Under the pieces are notes generated by a model. It saw nothing but the letters and a program-made list of their open reading frames with translations, was not told the DNA's origin and did no database searches. Shown here one piece after another: positions 6,031-9,658 of a DNA stretch of 9,658 nucleotides (position 1 is its first letter; the number at the start of each line of letters is the position of its first letter). Position numbers and translations under genes: made by a program. The DNA comes from Microbacteriaceae bacterium. Its GTDB lineage: Bacteria; Actinomycetota; Actinomycetes; Actinomycetales; Microbacteriaceae. Location of the stretch: positions 1 through 9,658 of the forward strand of contig WOYR01000237.1 of NCBI GenBank assembly GCA_011620705.1. Reading direction: 5' to 3'.

Positions 6031-7634
6031 CGCTCCGCGTGCACGCCACCGGTGCGGCGGGCGAAGCCGTCGCGAAGTGGGTTCCCCGACTGCTCGCGGA
6101 CGGGGTGGCCAGCGGCATCAGCACCCAGGACCCGACCCTCTGGGGTCCCGATGCCGAGTCCGAGTCCGAGAAGCGCCTCGGCTGGGTGGAGGCGGTCGCG
6201 ATCTCGCAGGCCCTGGTGGAGCCGATCATCGCACTGCGGGACAGGCTGAACGCCGCCGGGGTGACCCACATCGTGCTCGGAGGGATGGGCGGCTCATCTT
6301 TGGCGCCCGAGGTCATCACCCGCACCTACGGGGTCGAGCTGACCGTGCTCGACTCCACCGACCCGGGCCAGGTGAGGGCGGCGCTGGATGACCGGCTCAC
6401 CGAGACCGCCGTCGTCATCTCGTCCAAGTCCGGGTCCACCCTGGAGACCGACAGCCAGAAGCGGATCTACGAGGAGCGCTTCCGCGGCGCAGGCATCGAT
6501 CCGCGGGAGCGCATCATCGTCGTCACCGATCCGGGGTCGCCCCTCGATGTCTCGGCGCGCGCCGACGGCTACCAGGTCTTCAACGCGGATCCGAACGTCG
6601 GCGGTCGCTACTCGGCCCTGACCGCCTTCGGACTCGTCCCGAGCGGGCTGGCCGGCGCCGACATCGAGAACCTCCTCGAGGAGGCGCAGGCCGAGACCTT
6701 CGCCCTCGTCTTCGACAAGCCCGACAACCCGGGCCTGATCCTCGGCGCGGCCATCGCGGGCGCCTTGCCGCTCAAGGACAAGCTCGGGATCGTCGCCGAC
6801 GGCACGTACATCGTCGGATTCGCCGACTGGGCCGAGCAGCTCGTCGCCGAGTCGACCGGCAAGCTGGGCAGAGTGCTCCTGCCCGTCGTGCTCGATGCGG
6901 ATTCGCCGGAACTCGGCGAGAACCTGGCCGATCTGCAGATCGTGCGCCTCGTCGAGGATGAGGACGAGACGCGAGACGTCCGCGAAGGCGAGATCGAGAT
7001 CTCGGGCAGCCTCGGCGGGCAGCTGCTGGTCTGGGAGTACGCGATCGCCGTCGCGGGCCGCCTTCTCGGCATCAACCCCTTCGACCAGCCGGATGTGGAA
7101 GCCGCCAAGGCCGCAGCGCGCGGACTCCTCGACGACCGCCCAGCGCCGGTGCCGCCGCTGTTCGTCACCGATGACGGCATCGAGGTCCGCGCCGGCGGCG
7201 GCCTGGTGATCGCCGAGCATACGCTCGCCGGCGCGATCGACGCGCTCCTGGCCGAGCTCGGCCCCGTGGGTTATGTCGCACTGCAGGCATACCTGGACCG
7301 CGTGCACCACCCCGAATTCGCGGCCATGCGCGATGTCGTCGCCGCGCGGGCGAAGCGCCCGGTGACCTTCGGATGGGGGCCGCGCTTCCTGCACTCCACC
7401 GGCCAGTTCCACAAGGGCGGCCCCGCGATCGGGGTGTTCCTCCAGGTCACCGCCGAGTACGGCGCGGCCGACGACCTCGCCATCCCTGACCGTCCCTTCA
7501 CCTTCGGCCAGTTCATCCGGGCGCAGGCGGCGGGCGATGCGAGCGTGCTCGCGGAGCGCGGGCGCCCTGTCCTGATGCTCACCCTCCGCGATCTGGCCGC
7601 AGGCGCGGCGGCCATCAGCGCCGCGATCGGCTAA
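6027..7634 (+). CDS. pgi: Glucose-6-phosphate isomerase, divergent Tal-linked type
   Basis: This cytosolic enzyme interconverts glucose-6-P and fructose-6-P, here probably returning fructose-6-P made by Tkt and Tal to Zwf. The product has 535 residues. Two SIS-type sugar-phosphate domains show GGMGGSSLAP (85-94), SKSGSTLET (133-141), NVGGRYSALTAFG (190-202), QLVAESTGK (271-279, equivalent to the catalytic Glu motif ESNGK, here Glu275) and NPFDQPDVEAAK (350-361, Lys361). A final motif FLHSTGQFHKGGP lies at 455-466. In classical isomerases a TNGQH..HQG motif lies before DQ.GVELGK; here the similar-looking stretch comes after it. The GTG start at 6027 overlaps the tal stop as GTGA and has GGAGG seven bases upstream, inside tal. 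The sequence belongs with the isomerase half of bifunctional transaldolase/isomerase proteins rather than with the E. coli-type enzyme. A TAA stop lies 38 nt before zwf. Confidence 0.92.
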   Translation: MTLRVHATGAAGEAVAKWVPRLLADGVASGISTQDPTLWGPDAESESEKRLGWVEAVAISQALVEPIIALRDRLNAAGVTHIVLGGMGGSSLAPEVITRTYGVELTVLDSTDPGQVRAALDDRLTETAVVISSKSGSTLETDSQKRIYEERFRGAGIDPRERIIVVTDPGSPLDVSARADGYQVFNADPNVGGRYSALTAFGLVPSGLAGADIENLLEEAQAETFALVFDKPDNPGLILGAAIAGALPLKDKLGIVADGTYIVGFADWAEQLVAESTGKLGRVLLPVVLDADSPELGENLADLQIVRLVEDEDETRDVREGEIEISGSLGGQLLVWEYAIAVAGRLLGINPFDQPDVEAAKAAARGLLDDRPAPVPPLFVTDDGIEVRAGGGLVIAEHTLAGAIDALLAELGPVGYVALQAYLDRVHHPEFAAMRDVVAARAKRPVTFGWGPRFLHSTGQFHKGGPAIGVFLQVTAEYGAADDLAIPDRPFTFGQFIRAQAAGDASVLAERGRPVLMLTLRDLAAGAAAISAAIG

Positions 7635-7672
7635 CGGGCCGTCCACCGGACTCGAGCGGATCGAGGAGAATC

Positions 7673-9211
7673 ATGCCCGTCCAGATCACCAAGGACGCCA
7701 ACCCGCTGCGGTCGCCGTCCGACCGACGGCTGAACCGGATCGCGGGACCGAGCGCCATCGTCATCTTCGGCGTCACCGGGGATCTCTCGCGCAAGAAGCT
7801 GATGCCGGCGATCTACGACCTGGCAAACCGCGGCCTGCTCCCCCCCGGCTTCGCGCTCGTCGGCTTCGCACGCCGCGACTGGGAGGACGAGGACTTCGAG
7901 AAGGTGGTCTACGAGGCCGTGAAGGCCAACGCTCGCACCGCTTTCGACGACGATGTCTGGAAACAGCTCAAGGAGGGCATCCGCTTCGTCCAGGGGGAGT
8001 TCGACGACGACTCCGCCTTCGACCGCCTGAAGAGCACACTGCACGCCCTCGATGATTCGCGCGGCACGATGGGCAACCACGCCTTCTACCTGTCCATCCC
8101 GCCCAAGTCGTTCCCGCTGGTGACCGCGCAGTTGAAGCGCTCGGGGCTGGCCGACCCGCAGCCGGGCCAGTGGCGACGGGTGGTGATCGAGAAGCCCTTC
8201 GGCTCCGACCTGGCGACGGCGCGGGAGTTGAACGAGGTCGTCGAGTCCGTGTTCCCGCCGGACGCCGTGTTCCGGATCGACCACTACCTGGGCAAGGAGA
8301 CGGTGCAGAACATCCTGGCGCTGCGCTTCGCCAACCAGCTCTACGAACCGATCTGGAACGCCAACTACGTCGACCACGTCCAGATCACCATGGCGGAGGA
8401 CATCGGCGTCGGCGGCCGCGCCGGGTACTACGACGGCATCGGCGCCGCGCGGGACGTCATCCAGAACCACCTGCTGCAGCTGCTCGCGCTCACCGCCATG
8501 GAGGAGCCGGTCTCCTTCGACGCGGCCGATCTGCGCGCCGAGAAGGAGAAGGTGCTGTCGGCGGTGCACCTGCCGAAGGATCTCGGGGCGGCCACCGCAC
8601 GCGGGCAGTACTCTGCGGGGTGGCAGGGCGGGGAGAGGGTTCTCGGCTTCCTGCAGGAGGACGGCATGAGCCCCAGTTCCACAACGGAGACCTATGCGGC
8701 CCTCAAGCTCGAGATCAACACCCGTCGCTGGGCGGGCGTCCCGTTCTACCTGCGGGCGGGCAAGCGGCTCGGCCGACGGGTGACCGAGATCGCCGTCGTG
8801 TTCACGCGCGCCCCGCAGTACCTCTTCGCGGCCAGCCAGACCTCGGCGCTCGGCCAGAACGCGCTCGTCATCCGAGTGCAGCCCGACGAAGGCGTCACGA
8901 TCCGCTTCGGCTCCAAGGTGCCGGGCGCCGAGATGCAGGTGCGCGATGTGACCATGGACTTCGGGTACGGCCACGCCTTCACCGAGGCGAGCCCCGAGGC
9001 CTACGAGCGACTCATCCTGGACGTGCTGCTCGGCGACCCGCCGTTGTTCCCGCGCCACCAGGAGGTGGAGTTGAGTTGGAAGATCCTGGATCCGATCGAG
9101 GAGTACTGGATGACGCTCGGCCAGCCCGAGCAGTACCGGCCGGGGACATGGGGCCCGAAATCCGCCGACGAGCTCCTGGAACGCGACGGAAGAGTCTGGA
9201 GACGGCCGTAG
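7673..9211 (+). CDS. zwf: Glucose-6-phosphate 1-dehydrogenase
   Basis: This cytosolic enzyme oxidises glucose-6-P to 6-phosphogluconolactone with NADP (or NAD), the entry step of the oxidative pentose phosphate pathway and a main NADPH source. The product has 512 residues, the standard length. The N-terminal Rossmann domain has IVIFGVTGDLSRKKLMPA (29-46). EKPFG is at 173-177. The active-site signature RIDHYLGKE is at 201-209 (Asp203, His204), and RDVIQNHLLQ at 260-269 supplies the second histidine, His266. PFYLRAGK (357-364) is the conserved substrate-domain stretch. The ATG at 7673 follows a GAGGAGA ribosome binding site in a 38-nt gap after pgi. Its TAG stop shares its last base with the first copy of a 12-bp duplication ahead of opcA. 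OpcA, the Zwf partner protein, follows directly. A run of seven C at 7840-7846 lies inside codons for LLPPG. Confidence 0.98.
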   Translation: MPVQITKDANPLRSPSDRRLNRIAGPSAIVIFGVTGDLSRKKLMPAIYDLANRGLLPPGFALVGFARRDWEDEDFEKVVYEAVKANARTAFDDDVWKQLKEGIRFVQGEFDDDSAFDRLKSTLHALDDSRGTMGNHAFYLSIPPKSFPLVTAQLKRSGLADPQPGQWRRVVIEKPFGSDLATARELNEVVESVFPPDAVFRIDHYLGKETVQNILALRFANQLYEPIWNANYVDHVQITMAEDIGVGGRAGYYDGIGAARDVIQNHLLQLLALTAMEEPVSFDAADLRAEKEKVLSAVHLPKDLGAATARGQYSAGWQGGERVLGFLQEDGMSPSSTTETYAALKLEINTRRWAGVPFYLRAGKRLGRRVTEIAVVFTRAPQYLFAASQTSALGQNALVIRVQPDEGVTIRFGSKVPGAEMQVRDVTMDFGYGHAFTEASPEAYERLILDVLLGDPPLFPRHQEVELSWKILDPIEEYWMTLGQPEQYRPGTWGPKSADELLERDGRVWRRP

Positions 9212-9234
9212 TGAGGAGAACAGTGAGGAGAACA
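9211..9234 (+). repeat. Perfect 12-bp tandem duplication carrying a double Shine-Dalgarno
   Basis: GTGAGGAGAACA occurs twice head to tail, at 9211-9222 and 9223-9234, with no mismatch. Each copy contains AGGAG. The second AGGAG (9226-9230) is six bases before the opcA GTG, a good spacing. The first (9214-9218) is 18 bases away, too far to serve that start well. The duplication begins on the last base of the zwf stop codon. Replication slippage is the simplest origin. Confidence 0.95.
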
Positions 9235-9240
9235 CCGTGA
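9211..9240 (+). CDS. Candidate nine-codon leader peptide between zwf and opcA
   Basis: Reading from GTG at 9211 gives M-R-R-T-V-R-R-T-P, then TGA at 9238-9240. The start shares one base with the zwf stop (TAGTG), and the stop overlaps the opcA start (GTGA). GGAGA at 9198-9202, eight bases before the GTG, could serve as its ribosome binding site. Both arginine pairs are AGG-AGA, codons rare in GC-rich actinobacteria. The frame exists, but it may be a by-product of the duplicated Shine-Dalgarno, since AGG-AGA is that sequence. No conserved peptide is recognised and expression is unproven. Confidence 0.2.
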   Translation: MRRTVRRTP

Positions 9241-9658
9241 TCGTCGATCTGCCCGGTACCACGACCAGCTCGGTGTCGAAGGCGCTGGTGAAGATCCGCG
9301 AGGAGGGTGGTGCGGTCGCACTCGGCCGCGTGCTGACCCTGGTGATCGCGACTCCCCTCGGAGAGGAGGAGGAGGCGATCGAAGCCGCCAATGACGCCTC
9401 GCGGGAGCACCCGATGCGCGTCATCGTGCTCTCGACGAATCCCGATCCGAAGGCGGAGGAGGATCCGCGCCTCGACGCGGAGATCCGGGTCGGGGGCGAC
9501 GCGGGAGCGAGCGAGGTCATCGTGCTGCGGGCGTACGGACCGACGGCTTCCGATGAGGAGGGCCTGGTCACGAGCCTGCTGCTGCCCGATGCGCCGGTCG
9601 TCGTCTGGTGGCCCAGCCACGGCCCCGCCGAGCCGAGCACCTCCCCGCTCGGCAAGAT
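9237..9658 (+). CDS. opcA: Glucose-6-phosphate dehydrogenase assembly protein OpcA, N-terminal part (cut by the right edge)
   Basis: OpcA binds glucose-6-phosphate dehydrogenase and supports its assembly and activity; in cyanobacteria it links the enzyme to redox control. In actinobacteria its gene regularly follows zwf. The visible 140 residues begin VIVDLPGTTTSSVSKAL and include GAVALGRVLTLVIAT (25-39), EEAIEAANDASREHPMRVIVLS (45-66), LDAEIRVGGDAGASEVIVLR (79-98) and LLLPDAPVVVWWPSHGPAEPS (114-134), all characteristic of the family. The usual length is about 300-320 residues, so roughly half is missing at the window edge. The start is GTG at 9237, six bases after the AGGAG of the second duplicated copy and 25 nt after the zwf stop. 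No catalytic motif is expected; the protein acts as a partner, not an enzyme. A Glu-rich patch (43-46, GAG repeats) is coded by an internal Shine-Dalgarno-like run at 9360-9375. Confidence 0.96.
   Translation, partial: MIVDLPGTTTSSVSKALVKIREEGGAVALGRVLTLVIATPLGEEEEAIEAANDASREHPMRVIVLSTNPDPKAEEDPRLDAEIRVGGDAGASEVIVLRAYGPTASDEEGLVTSLLLPDAPVVVWWPSHGPAEPSTSPLGK

Noticed and set aside
9360..9375. GAG-repeat run in opcA considered as a ribosome binding site for an internal gene
   Set aside because: No suitably spaced start codon opens a supported frame, and the run simply encodes consecutive glutamates in OpcA.
7631..9655. A 674-codon minus-strand frame opposite zwf and opcA
   Set aside because: It is a mirror of the zwf/opcA codon bias. 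No recognisable domain, and it crosses two well-supported genes.
1..9658. Search for a mobile element, defence system, CRISPR array or RNA gene
   Set aside because: All sizeable coding space is accounted for by seven core genes. I saw no transposase, integrase, regularly spaced repeats, tRNA-like fold or compositional island.

Overview
The window reads as ordinary, vertically inherited chromosome of a high-GC actinobacterium, most likely Microbacteriaceae (Microbacterium-like). The evidence is the strong G/C bias at third codon positions, GTG starts for four of the seven genes, a cytochrome aa3-type heme A pathway, the actinobacterial OpcA protein, and the order ctaA-ctaB / tkt-tal-pgi-zwf-opcA, a known synteny in Actinobacteria. 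I see no tRNA, rRNA, CRISPR, insertion sequence, phage gene or other mobile element, and no break in base composition.

Left arm (1-2559, all minus strand, transcribed leftward): ctaB (protoheme IX farnesyltransferase) is followed by ctaA (heme A synthase) with a GTGA stop/start overlap. After 62 nt comes sufB (Fe-S cluster scaffold subunit), which runs off the left edge. ctaB and ctaA carry out the two successive steps from heme B to heme A for the terminal oxidase. sufB begins the Fe-S cluster assembly locus.

Divergent region (2560-2789, 230 nt): this is the only sizeable non-coding stretch. It should hold promoters for both arms. I see weak -10-like hexamers facing each way, two short CCGA/TCGG dyads and a GC-rich hairpin just before the tkt ribosome binding site.

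Right arm (2790-9658, all plus strand): tkt, tal, pgi, zwf and opcA form a tight cluster with gaps of 31, -4, 38 and 25 nt; opcA is cut by the right edge. Zwf, with its partner OpcA, feeds glucose-6-phosphate into the oxidative pentose phosphate pathway and makes NADPH. Tkt and Tal interconvert the pentose phosphates with fructose-6-phosphate and glyceraldehyde-3-phosphate. Pgi returns fructose-6-phosphate to glucose-6-phosphate, so the operon encodes most of a cyclic pentose phosphate pathway. The gluconolactonase gene and gnd are not in view.

Nothing here looks like a new biological system. The least expected detail is the zwf-opcA junction: a perfect 12-bp tandem duplication carrying the Shine-Dalgarno sequence also forms a nine-codon reading frame with two AGG-AGA arginine pairs, linked by overlap to both the zwf stop and the opcA start.
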